Source: JAVKBW01 sp964352715 (GTDB taxonomy: Bacteria; Pseudomonadota; Alphaproteobacteria; UBA8366; Aestuariispiraceae). From it: a stretch of 59,029 bases of DNA. The stretch lies in the NCBI GenBank assembly GCA_964352715.1, contig CAYGSU010000016.1, positions 1-59,029 on the forward strand, read 5' to 3'. The position numbers and the translations under genes were made by a program. This document shows positions 42,184 through 50,472 of this stretch, in pieces. The notes under the pieces are model-generated. The model worked only from the letters and a program-made list of their open reading frames with translations. It was not told the origin of the DNA and did no database searches. Every line of letters begins with the position of its first letter. Position 1 is the first letter of the stretch.

Positions 42184-43140
42184 ATGCCAAAAAAGCCAAA
42201 GGTCGTGTTTCTTGAACGGTCCGCCTTCAGTGTCGAGATCGACCCGGTGAACATGAGTTCGATCTGCGACTGGACCGAGTATGATGTCACGTCACCGGAT
42301 CAGGTTGCGGAAAGACTATCCGGCGCAACAGCGGCGCTGGTTGTGGGGTTGCCGGTCGGCCCGGCCATGCTCGATGGTGTTGAAGATCTGAAACTGCTGT
42401 CCGTCTGTTCGACAGGCATTGACCATATCGACGTCGACCATTGCTCTTCCCGTGGCATTGAGGTGCTGGGCGTACGGTCCTACGGTACCCGTGCGGTTGC
42501 CGAACATGCGATGGCGTTGCTGCTGTCGCTGAAGCGTAACCTGCCGGCGTATCAGGCGGATGTCCGGGCCGGGAAATGGCAGAACTCTGACGATTACTGC
42601 CTGACAACCTATCCGGTTGAAGATCTCCACGGGTTGCGTCTTGGCCTGATCGGCGCCGGTGAAATCGGCAACGCTTTTGCGAAAATGGCAGAGGCCTTCG
42701 GGATGAAGATCGTAAGGGCCGAGCGCAGGGGAGCTGAAACAGTACGCGACGGGTATACCGATTTCGATACCGTGCTGAGAACTTGCGATGTCATCAGCTT
42801 GCATTGCCCGCTCACGGCGGAAAACCGGGGCATGCTGGGCGCAGAGGAATTCGCCGCGATGGAACGTCGACCGGTCCTGATCAACACCGCTCGAGGCGCG
42901 CTCACGGACGAAGTGGCGCTCGTCGAAGCAATCCGGTCGGGACAGATACAGGCGGCTGGTCTGGATGTCGCGAGCAGCGAACCGATTTCAGCCGATAACC
43001 CTTTGCTGTCGATGGTTGACGATCATCGGCTGCTGCTGACTCCGCACATGGCGTGGTCAAGCCAGCAGGCGCAACAGCGCTTGTATGAGCTGGGTGTGCA
43101 AAACATAGAAAAATTTCTTCGCGGGCCGGCAGCCAATTGA
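42184..43140 (+). CDS. D-2-hydroxyacid dehydrogenase
   Basis: A 318-residue NAD-dependent enzyme. It has the nucleotide site GLIGAGEIGNAFA (about residue 152), the catalytic Arg in NTARGALTDE, Glu in ASSEP and His in TPHMAWSS, in the usual order. It would interconvert a 2-keto and a D-2-hydroxy acid (glyoxylate/hydroxypyruvate or a larger keto acid). It is divergent from the HisC-like aminotransferase across an operator. Its ribosome site is weak. Another operator copy and a Rieske gene follow. Confidence 0.87.
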   Translation: MPKKPKVVFLERSAFSVEIDPVNMSSICDWTEYDVTSPDQVAERLSGATAALVVGLPVGPAMLDGVEDLKLLSVCSTGIDHIDVDHCSSRGIEVLGVRSYGTRAVAEHAMALLLSLKRNLPAYQADVRAGKWQNSDDYCLTTYPVEDLHGLRLGLIGAGEIGNAFAKMAEAFGMKIVRAERRGAETVRDGYTDFDTVLRTCDVISLHCPLTAENRGMLGAEEFAAMERRPVLINTARGALTDEVALVEAIRSGQIQAAGLDVASSEPISADNPLLSMVDDHRLLLTPHMAWSSQQAQQRLYELGVQNIEKFLRGPAAN

Positions 43141-43145
43141 CAAAC

Positions 43146-43155
43146 TGTGATCACA
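43146..43155. promoter_or_regulatory. TGTGATCACA operator copy
   Basis: A perfect palindrome in AAACTGTGATCACAGTTTT, 6 nt after the dehydrogenase stop and 78 nt before the Rieske gene. It is the only copy between two genes of the same direction, so the Rieske gene probably has its own controlled promoter. Confidence 0.75.
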
Positions 43156-43232
43156 GTTTTAGAGGTGGCAATGCGAGGCCGCTTTTTCGGTGCGGCGCGC
43201 ACCGTCAGTGATTAGTTCATGGAGATCCGAAA

Positions 43233-44381
43233 ATGAACGCGGTCGTACGAGATATCCTGGGCCATCAGGGATACGATGCCTTTGTCGGGGGCGGTCAGGT
43301 GAAAGCCGGTTTGCCCGCTGCTGCCTATACCAGCCAGGAATTTTTCGATCTTGAGATGCGGACCGTGTTCGCGAAGGGATGGACGTTTGTCGGCTTTGCG
43401 CACGAAGTTGCCGGGCCGGGCGACATCATGCCGACCCGCGCCGGCGCCGCGCCGTTGATTCTGGTGCGCGACAAGATGGGCGCGCTTCAGGCGTTTCACA
43501 ATATTTGCCGGCATCGCGGCTGCCAGCTGGTCACCGGGCCGGCGAAGAAGAAAAAGGCAATCGTGTGTCCGTATCATGCGTGGAGCTACGATCTGGACGG
43601 CAGTCTGCGTCGGGCCTCCAATTTCGGCGGCGATCAGATCCATACAGCAGAAGGGTTTGATCCGGGCGATTTTGGGCTGCTGCCGGTGCGAACCGCCGTG
43701 TGGCATGACTGGGTATTCGTCAATGTCGACGGACACGCGCAGGATTTCGACAGCTTCATCGAACCGATCGCCAGGCAGGTCGCCCATATCGATCTTGATG
43801 ACATGACGCCGATCATCAGCATGGACAGCGGTTATGTGAACGCAAACTGGAAGTTCGTATGTGAAAACTATATTGAACCGTATCACGTGCCGGTCGCGCA
43901 TCCGGAAACGGCGGCGGGCCAGCCGCTGCGCGACCATTACATGGTCATGGACGGGCATATGGTCGGCTGTGCCATCGATGTGCAGGAATCGGCGGCTGAC
44001 AAAGCCAAGACCGACCGCAGCGTCTTCCTTGATTTCAATGCACAGTACCTTCTGTGTTTCCCCAATTTCCTGTTTTTTCTGTATTACGGCGCGACCACAC
44101 AGGTTATCGCCATGCTGAATACACCGCTGGCGCCGGACAGGAACCATCAGCGTCGGGTGATCTATCAGCCGAAGGGCGCGCCGATCACGGACGTCGAAAG
44201 AGAAGCGTGGCGGCAGTTGAACGCCGATGTGGTTCGGGAGGACTGGGACATGCTGGAAAATCTTCAGGCCGGGCGAAGCTCACCGGCAATGACAAACAAC
44301 GGGGGCGTGTTCTCGCCGGTCTGGGAGGCCAGTGAACGGGCGTTTCAGGAACTCATCCTGAACGCGGTGGAACAGGGGTAG
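43233..44381 (+). CDS. Rieske oxygenase of the GbcA/CntA type
   Basis: A 382-residue alpha subunit. Rieske motifs are CRHRGCQLV and CPYHAWSYDLDG. The iron segment CENYIEPYHVPVAH has the bridging Glu of CntA-like enzymes. GGAGA lies 7 nt before ATG 43233. It shows clear similarity to the copies at 14837 and 31531, suggesting duplication. It is monocistronic and convergent with the DeoR gene (15-nt gap). The demethylated compound and the reductase are unknown. Confidence 0.83.
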   Translation: MNAVVRDILGHQGYDAFVGGGQVKAGLPAAAYTSQEFFDLEMRTVFAKGWTFVGFAHEVAGPGDIMPTRAGAAPLILVRDKMGALQAFHNICRHRGCQLVTGPAKKKKAIVCPYHAWSYDLDGSLRRASNFGGDQIHTAEGFDPGDFGLLPVRTAVWHDWVFVNVDGHAQDFDSFIEPIARQVAHIDLDDMTPIISMDSGYVNANWKFVCENYIEPYHVPVAHPETAAGQPLRDHYMVMDGHMVGCAIDVQESAADKAKTDRSVFLDFNAQYLLCFPNFLFFLYYGATTQVIAMLNTPLAPDRNHQRRVIYQPKGAPITDVEREAWRQLNADVVREDWDMLENLQAGRSSPAMTNNGGVFSPVWEASERAFQELILNAVEQG

Positions 44382-44395
44382 CGTCGGCCGCAACG

Positions 44396-45196
44396 CTAAT
44401 CGGCCGCCGTTGCCTGATCCTGCTTGTTTGGCTCATTGGACGCGGCATCGATTTCGACCCCGTGCTCGATCAGCATGGTTTGAATGTCGGTCGGCGGTGG
44501 AACATCCGTTACCAAAGTAGTGATGTTGTCCGGCGGGCCGATGCGGATCGGCGCGCGGCGGCCGAACTTGCTGCCGTCTGCCGCGACGATGGACTGGTCT
44601 GCGCGGGTCAGGATTTCCCGCGAAAACTCCGCTTCCTCCATATCATGCAGCATGAACCCGTTGGCCGCGTCTATCGCCGCAGCGGACAACACAGCGTATT
44701 TCACATGAAACTGCCGCACATAGGCAATGGCTTCCTTGCCGAACGCGCCCGCGTCATGTGATCGAAGCTCGCCGCCGGCCAGAAATACGCGGTTCTTGTT
44801 TCGGGTCGCCAGGGTCTGGGCGACCGCGACCGAGTTGGTGACGATGAAAAGGTCGTGATGGCCACGCAGGGCCTGTGCCACATACGCGGTTGTCGATCCG
44901 ATATCCAGAATCAGGGAATCGCCATGATCGATTCGTTCGGCCAGATGGGCGGCGACCCGGCGTTTTGCGTCGGTGTTGAGGTTCATCCGCTGCGTGAAGG
45001 TGGCTTCCTGTGCGGCGTCGGGAAGATAGACCCCGCCATGGACCTTCCGCACCAACCCGTTTTCGGACAGCTTCTTGATGTTGCGGCGGATGGTTTCCTC
45101 GGAAACGTCCAGACGCCGGGCGAGGTCCTGAATCCGGCAGGAACCGAGCAACCGAAGCTCGTCCATGATTTCCATTTCACGGTGTGTCGCGTGCAT
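44396..45196 (-). CDS. DeoR-family transcriptional regulator
   Basis: A 266-residue regulator. The HTH is at about residues 8-60 (EIMDELRLLGSCRIQDLARR, then VSEETIRRNIKKLSENGLVRKVHGG). The sugar-phosphate-sensor-type domain has LILDIGSTTAYVAQAL and VAADGSKFG. ATG 45196 is used because it gives the usual DeoR length; the open frame continues upstream to 45595 only by overlapping the binding-protein gene. It is divergent from the betaine-type importer operon, which has no TGTGATCACA box, so this regulator likely controls it. Confidence 0.86.
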   Translation of the reverse strand: MHATHREMEIMDELRLLGSCRIQDLARRLDVSEETIRRNIKKLSENGLVRKVHGGVYLPDAAQEATFTQRMNLNTDAKRRVAAHLAERIDHGDSLILDIGSTTAYVAQALRGHHDLFIVTNSVAVAQTLATRNKNRVFLAGGELRSHDAGAFGKEAIAYVRQFHVKYAVLSAAAIDAANGFMLHDMEEAEFSREILTRADQSIVAADGSKFGRRAPIRIGPPDNITTLVTDVPPPTDIQTMLIEHGVEIDAASNEPNKQDQATAAD

Positions 45197-45431
45197 GATT
45201 CCCCACCTGATCGCTTTTTTTGGATATTGGTCGTTATTCCTGACGATAAACACATTAATCCACATATTCTCCCGAAAAAACCACAAATATTCTGAATCAT
45301 GTTGACAGATGTGGCTTTTCTTTTGGAAGCTGTTTGCATTCGATTTGAACGTGAAAGTCGATTGCGGTGCCTGAATGCGCCGGTAAAGAAACACACAAAA
45401 CAGGATAGTCTTGAACAGAAGGGGGCTTGAT

Positions 45432-46385
45432 ATGCGAAACCCGAAATTTCTAGGGGCTTTGCTTGGTATGGCTGTCGGTCTCGGCGTTGCCGGAACTGCG
45501 GTCGCAGACGTTGAATCCAAGGATCCGATCAAACTGACGCTGCACGATTGGACCGGACAGCTTATTACCACGAAGATCATGGGCAGCGTTCTCAAGAAAG
45601 CCGGTTACAATGTCGAATATGTGCAGGCGGATTACATCGCCCAGTTTGCCGGCCTGAAGACCGGTGATCTGCACGTTGCGATGGAGATGTGGGAAACCAC
45701 GGGCCGTGAAGCCATGGATGAGGCAACGGCGACCGGCAAGGTTGAGAACCTAGGCGAAACCGGCATGCAGGCAATCGAGGAATGGTGGTATCCGTCCTAC
45801 ATGAAGGAAGTTTGCCCGGGCCTGCCGGACTGGGAAGCCCTGAACGATTGCGCGGAAGCCTTTTCGACACCCGAAACCGCACCGAAGGGTCGGTATCTTG
45901 GCGGCCCGGTTACCTGGGGCGGCTTCGATGACGAACGGGCGGAAGCGCTGGATCTGGACTTTGAAGTGGTTCACGCCGGTACGGACGCCGCGTTGTTCGC
46001 AGAGCTTGAATCCGCTTATCAGCGCAAGGCACCGGTTTTACTGTGGGTCTACGCGCCACATTGGGCACCGATCAAGTTCGACGGTGAATGGGTCAAATTC
46101 CCGGCCTATACCGCCGAGTGCTACGACGACCCGTCCTGGGGCATCAATCCCGATATGGCCTATGACTGCGGCAAGCCGCGCGGCCCGATCTGGAAGGTCT
46201 CCTGGGCCGGTGTGAAAGACAAGTGGCCAGGTGCCCATTCGGCCATCAAGGCATTCAACATCACCAATGACGAGATGGGCGCCATGGTTGCGGCGGTCGA
46301 TCTCGACGGCAAGGACCTGGATGGGGTTGTCGCTGACTGGGTCTCGAAAAACGAAAGCGTCTGGAAGGCCTGGGTCGGCCAGTAA
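45432..46385 (+). CDS. proX: Glycine betaine/proline-type ABC binding protein (ProX/OpuAC-like)
   Basis: A 317-residue periplasmic protein. Its signal peptide is MRNPKFLGALLGMAVGLGVA with cleavage near AVAD. The mature protein has LTLHDWTGQLITTKIMGSVL and numerous Trp residues (EEWWYPSY, WEALND, WVYAPHWAP), which form the aromatic box in betaine binders. ATG 45432 is chosen since AGAAGGGGG lies about 6 nt upstream; a TTG 21 nt earlier is unlikely. It is the first gene of a six-gene operon. Betaine, choline or carnitine are all plausible ligands. Confidence 0.86.
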   Translation: MRNPKFLGALLGMAVGLGVAGTAVADVESKDPIKLTLHDWTGQLITTKIMGSVLKKAGYNVEYVQADYIAQFAGLKTGDLHVAMEMWETTGREAMDEATATGKVENLGETGMQAIEEWWYPSYMKEVCPGLPDWEALNDCAEAFSTPETAPKGRYLGGPVTWGGFDDERAEALDLDFEVVHAGTDAALFAELESAYQRKAPVLLWVYAPHWAPIKFDGEWVKFPAYTAECYDDPSWGINPDMAYDCGKPRGPIWKVSWAGVKDKWPGAHSAIKAFNITNDEMGAMVAAVDLDGKDLDGVVADWVSKNESVWKAWVGQ

Positions 46386-46399
46386 CAACAGGCAGTTCG

Positions 46400-46431
46400 C
46401 TGGTCGGGCCTTAATATCACGGCCCGGCCAG
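46400..46431 (+). other. Intercistronic stem-loop between binding-protein and ATPase genes
   Basis: CTGGTCGGGCC (46400-46410) pairs with GGCCCGGCCAG (46421-46431), 11 bp with one wobble, loop TTAATATCAC, no T-run. As at 6781-6805, it likely favours excess binding-protein mRNA. Confidence 0.6.
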
Positions 46432-46525
46432 TGCCTTCCGGCGGTTTTCACAAACCTTCTTCATACAGTTTAGGCACTAAAACGGATATCGTGGCGTTTT
46501 CCGCCAATGGTATGTCTATGGGGGC

Positions 46526-47563
46526 ATGATGCAGGAAAGGCCGGTCAAACTTACTTGCCGTAACGTCTGGAAACTTTTCGGCGAAAACGGCGAACGCCTG
46601 ATCGCGGAAACCGGCGGTAACCCCAGTCCCGAACAGATTGCCGACGCCGGACTGATCGGTGCGGTTCGCGCCGCGTCCGTTGACGTGCGGCAGGGCGAGA
46701 TTTTCGTCATCATGGGATTGTCCGGATCGGGCAAGTCGACCCTGGTGCGCTGCATGTCCAGGCTGATTGAGCCGACTGCAGGTGAAATCGTGCTCGACGG
46801 GCGCGACCTTCTGCAGGCCGATGAAGCGGAGCTCATCGATATCCGGCGCCACAAGATGGGCATGGTGTTTCAGCATTTCGCACTGCTGCCGCATCTGACC
46901 GTATTGCAGAACGTCGCCTTTCCGCTCGACGTGCAAGGCGTTTCCCGCGCCGAACGGGAAGCGGCCGCCCGCAAGGTTATCGATCTTGTCGGGCTGACCG
47001 GCCGGGAAGATTATTTCCCAAGGGAACTGTCCGGTGGCCAGCAGCAACGGGTCGGCATTGCGCGGTCGCTGGCTGTCGAACCTGAACTGTGGTTTCTCGA
47101 CGAACCGTTTTCCGCGCTCGATCCGTTGATCCGCAGGGAAATGCAGGACGAGTTTCTGCGACTGCAAAGCATGCTGCACAAGACCATCGTGTTCATCACG
47201 CACGATTTCGACGAAGCCATCCGGCTGGCCGACCGCATCGCCATCATGAAGGACGGCGAGGTCATTCAGATCGCCTCGCCGGAAGACCTGGTGATGGCGC
47301 CGGCATCGGACTATGTGGCTGAATTCACGAAACATGTGCCAAGGGCGAAGGTGCTGACCGCGCGCTCGGTAATGGACAGCACGGCATCGACCGAAGGGCT
47401 TACGGAAACCGTGCCGGAAAATGCCCGTATCGAGGATATTGCCGACAGGGTTGAATCCTCAGACCACGCTTTTGCCGTCGTCGACGCCGACGGTAACAGA
47501 ATAGGCGCCATCGGCCGACAGGCGATTGTCGATGTGCTGATCGGCCGGACGGTCAATCGATGA
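46526..47563 (+). CDS. proV: Glycine betaine/proline-type ABC ATPase (ProV/OpuAA-like)
   Basis: A 345-residue ATPase. The ProV-type insertion after the first strand (GNPSPEQIADAGLIGAVRAAS) precedes Walker A GLSGSGKST (about residue 75). It has Q-loop VFQHFALLP, signature LSGGQQQRVGIARSL, Walker B WFLDEPFSALD and ITHDFDEA. Residues 285-345 contain one CBS-like regulatory stretch (FAVVDADGNRIGAIGRQAIV), shorter than the two CBS domains in the E. coli protein. It overlaps the permease gene by 4 nt. ATG 46529 is an equally good start. Confidence 0.9.
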   Translation: MMQERPVKLTCRNVWKLFGENGERLIAETGGNPSPEQIADAGLIGAVRAASVDVRQGEIFVIMGLSGSGKSTLVRCMSRLIEPTAGEIVLDGRDLLQADEAELIDIRRHKMGMVFQHFALLPHLTVLQNVAFPLDVQGVSRAEREAAARKVIDLVGLTGREDYFPRELSGGQQQRVGIARSLAVEPELWFLDEPFSALDPLIRREMQDEFLRLQSMLHKTIVFITHDFDEAIRLADRIAIMKDGEVIQIASPEDLVMAPASDYVAEFTKHVPRAKVLTARSVMDSTASTEGLTETVPENARIEDIADRVESSDHAFAVVDADGNRIGAIGRQAIVDVLIGRTVNR

Positions 47564-49566
47564 TTCGGATCGGGCAATTTTCGCTGTCCCGGCAGACCGG
47601 CCTGTGGCTGGTGCTGCTGGTGGCGACGTTTGTCCTCGCCTCTTTCAGCAAGGAGCTTGCTGCCGCACTCGATGCGAAGTGGATGGTGAAACTGCCGCGC
47701 AGCCTGCATTTCATCATCAAGGACGATATCAGCGCCGCGATGGACTGGCTTGTGGAAGATGCAAGCTTCGGCCTGTTTACCTTTACGCAATTGACCCGTG
47801 GCATCGCCTGGATTGTGGAACAGCCGTACGATTTCATGCGCGCGCTGCTGACAGAAGGGTTCCTGCGTGGTCAGGGTGATGAAGCGGTTGAAATTCTGCC
47901 CTCGCTGAGCTGGATCGCTGTTATCGCCATCGTCGTAGCGATGGGGCACTACGCCAGAAGCTGGAAGCTCGCGGTTTTTGTCGGCCTGTGTTTCTTCTAT
48001 CTGGCAGCTTTCGGCCAGTGGGAAAGCGCCATGATCACGCTGGCGTCGATTGCGATAGCTGTCCCGTTCGGAATCGTAGGCGGCCTGCTTCTGGGTATTG
48101 CCGGTTACCGATGGCCGACTTTTAACCGGATTCTTACGCCGGTGCTTGATCTGATGCAGACCGTGCCGGTCTTTGCCTATCTTGTGCCGATCCTGTTCCT
48201 GTTCGGGTTCGGGCCGGTAGCAGCCCTTGTGGCGACGGTTATCTATGCAATGCCGCCGATGGTGCGGGTAACAACACTGGCGCTGCAGAGCGTACCGGAT
48301 GAAATAAAGGAATTCGGCCGCATGGTCGGCTGCACGCGTCGCCAGATGACGTGGCGCGTGCTGGTGCCCTCTTCGGTCTCCAGTCTGATGGTTGGTGTGA
48401 ACCAGGTGATCATGCTGTCGCTGAACATGGTCATTATTGCATCGATGATCGGGGCGGGTGGCCTTGGCTACGACGTGCTGACAGCCCTGCGCCGGCTCGA
48501 TATCGGTGGCGGTCTGGAATCCGGTGTGGCCATCGTGGTGTTGGCCATTGCGCTGGACCGTTTGAGCCAGGCATTTTCCAGGCGCAGTCCAGCCGCCTCC
48601 GGTGCGCCGTCGAAATCAGGGCTGAAGCGGCATCCGTGGTTGCTTACCTGTCTGGCGGTGGTGCTGGGAACCTCCCTTGTCGGCCTGCTGGTACCGGCGG
48701 TGCAGACTTATCCTGAATCCGCACAGCTCACGACCGGCCTGTTCTGGGAAGAGGCGGTGAAGTGGATCAATATCAATTTCTTCGATCAGCTTGAGGCGGT
48801 GAAAAGTGTGCTGCTGATCAATTTCATGATCCCGGTAAAACGCTTTCTGATCGCGCTGCCCTGGCCCTGGGTACTGTTTCTGGTCACGCTGGCAGGCTGG
48901 CAACTGGGCCGTACCCGGCTTGCCCTGCTGTGTTTCAGCCTGACGTTTTTCATTCTGGCAAGCGGCCTTTGGGAAAAGGCAATGGTAACGGTTTATCTGT
49001 GTGGCGTATCGGTCATTATCGCCAGTCTGATCGGCATTCCCCTCGGTGTTCTGTCAGCGCAGAACGAGCGTGCGAACCGCGTGGTGCAGGGCTTTATCGA
49101 TACGTTGCAGACACTGCCCAGCTTTGTTTACCTGATCCCTGTTGTAATGCTTTTCCGGGTCGGTGATTTTTCGGCGATGATCGCCGTTGTTCTCTACGCG
49201 CTTGCCCCTGCGGTAAGGTATGCCGCGCATGGCGTTCGGTCGATTGATCCGCAATTGATCGAGGCCGGCATTGTCTCCGGCTGCACGAAACGGCAGTTGC
49301 TGACCCGCATCAAGCTTCCGCTGGCGCTGCCTGAAATCATGCTCGGGATCAACCAGACAATCATGCTGGCGTTGTCGATGCTGGTCATCACCGCGTTGGT
49401 CGGAACGAGAGATCTGGGGCAGGAGGTCTACATCGCGTTGACCAAGGCAGATACCGGACGGGGAATCGTTGCAGGACTTTCGGTGGCGTTTATCGCGATC
49501 ATTGCTGACCGGCTGATTGCAGCGGGGACCATTCGCGCGAAAAGACGGCTCGGCCTGATCGGATGA
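47560..49566 (+). CDS. proW: Double-length betaine-type ABC permease (two ProW units fused)
   Basis: A 668-residue membrane protein containing two tandem binding-protein-dependent permease domains. EAA-type loops are visible in each half: EFGRMVGCTRRQMTWRVLVP (about residue 250) and EAGIVSGCTKRQLLTRIKLP (about residue 570). Each half has the ALSMLVITALVG-like or LSLNMVIIASMIG segment. The fusion replaces the usual homodimer and occurs in alphaproteobacteria. It joins the ATPase by a 4-nt ATGA overlap and the kinase-like gene by a 21-nt gap. Confidence 0.88.
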   Translation: MIRIGQFSLSRQTGLWLVLLVATFVLASFSKELAAALDAKWMVKLPRSLHFIIKDDISAAMDWLVEDASFGLFTFTQLTRGIAWIVEQPYDFMRALLTEGFLRGQGDEAVEILPSLSWIAVIAIVVAMGHYARSWKLAVFVGLCFFYLAAFGQWESAMITLASIAIAVPFGIVGGLLLGIAGYRWPTFNRILTPVLDLMQTVPVFAYLVPILFLFGFGPVAALVATVIYAMPPMVRVTTLALQSVPDEIKEFGRMVGCTRRQMTWRVLVPSSVSSLMVGVNQVIMLSLNMVIIASMIGAGGLGYDVLTALRRLDIGGGLESGVAIVVLAIALDRLSQAFSRRSPAASGAPSKSGLKRHPWLLTCLAVVLGTSLVGLLVPAVQTYPESAQLTTGLFWEEAVKWININFFDQLEAVKSVLLINFMIPVKRFLIALPWPWVLFLVTLAGWQLGRTRLALLCFSLTFFILASGLWEKAMVTVYLCGVSVIIASLIGIPLGVLSAQNERANRVVQGFIDTLQTLPSFVYLIPVVMLFRVGDFSAMIAVVLYALAPAVRYAAHGVRSIDPQLIEAGIVSGCTKRQLLTRIKLPLALPEIMLGINQTIMLALSMLVITALVGTRDLGQEVYIALTKADTGRGIVAGLSVAFIAIIADRLIAAGTIRAKRRLGLIG

Positions 49567-49587
49567 TAAAAGTGAGGAGACGGTAAT

Positions 49588-50466
49588 ATGACCGATGCAA
49601 GAACCAAGGCTGCAGGCCTGTCCTGCTGGACCGGCAAGGTTGATCCGCAACCGCTTGGTGGTGGCATTACCAATGTCAATTTCGTGGTCGAGGATGCCGG
49701 GCGTAAATTCGTCGTCCGCGTGGGCAACGACATCCCGGTTCATCAGGTGATGCGGTTCAACGAGCTGAATGCCAGCCGGGCCGCGGAAGCCAGCCTGATA
49801 TCCCCGGCCGTCCGGCATCATGAACCCGGCGCGCTGGTCATCGATTTCATCGACGGCAAGACCCTGGGGGAAGAGGATGTGCGCCATCCCGATATGCTGC
49901 CGCGCATCTTGCCGCTTCTGAAACAGTGCCACACCAGCATTCCGCAGCGCCTGCGCGGTCCGGTGCTGATTTTCTGGGTGTTTCATGTGATCAGGGATTA
50001 CGGCTGGACGCTGGAAGAGGGCGGCAGCCATCACCTTTCCAAACTTTCGGACTTGAAGCAGGCAGCAAGCGATCTGGAACAGGCCGTGGGCAAGATCGAT
50101 CTTGTCTTCGGGCACAACGATCTGCTGCCGGCGAACTTCATCGATGACGGCGAGCGCATCTGGCTGATCGACTGGGACTATGCGGGTTTCAACTCACCCC
50201 TGTTTGATCTCGGCGGTCTGGCATCCAACAACGGCCTCGACCCGCAGCAGGAAGAATGGATGCTGGAATCCTATTTTGAAAAGGCGCCGGATGATACGCT
50301 CCGCCGTTCCTACGCGGCGATGAAATGCGCGTCGCTGCTACGCGAAACGATGTGGAGCATGGTGTCGGAAATCTATTCCGACCTGGATTTTGACTACAGC
50401 GCCTACACCGCCGAAAACCTGTCACGGTTTGAAACGGCCTACCGCACCTTCAAAGAGGATTTTTAG
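49588..50466 (+). CDS. Choline/ethanolamine kinase- or aminoglycoside phosphotransferase-like protein
   Basis: A 292-residue protein-kinase-like fold enzyme. FVVRVGNDIPVHQV is the ATP-site Lys/Arg region; the catalytic loop FGHNDLLPANFI (about residues 172-183) has the H-x-D-x4-N pattern; LIDWDYAG (about 193) is the metal-binding segment. The last two are closest to choline kinases. It sits between the betaine-type importer and a dimethylglycine-type oxidase (gaps 21 and 6 nt), so an amino alcohol substrate is plausible. Whether it makes phosphocholine or phosphorylates a pathway intermediate is open. Confidence 0.78.
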   Translation: MTDARTKAAGLSCWTGKVDPQPLGGGITNVNFVVEDAGRKFVVRVGNDIPVHQVMRFNELNASRAAEASLISPAVRHHEPGALVIDFIDGKTLGEEDVRHPDMLPRILPLLKQCHTSIPQRLRGPVLIFWVFHVIRDYGWTLEEGGSHHLSKLSDLKQAASDLEQAVGKIDLVFGHNDLLPANFIDDGERIWLIDWDYAGFNSPLFDLGGLASNNGLDPQQEEWMLESYFEKAPDDTLRRSYAAMKCASLLRETMWSMVSEIYSDLDFDYSAYTAENLSRFETAYRTFKEDF

Positions 50467-50472
50467 TCGATC

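Noticed and set aside
18493..43155. Reading the palindrome as a CRP/FNR-type site
   Set aside because: CRP needs TGTGA and TCACA separated by about 6 nt. Here the arms abut directly, and no CRP-family gene is in the window.
45197..45595. N-terminal extension of the DeoR regulator
   Set aside because: The open frame continues to 45595 but overlaps the well-supported binding-protein gene, and the extra sequence does not resemble DeoR proteins.
46400..46431. Operon-ending terminator between binding protein and ATPase genes
   Set aside because: The stem has no T-run and the downstream ATPase gene belongs to the same importer, so mRNA processing or partial attenuation is more likely.
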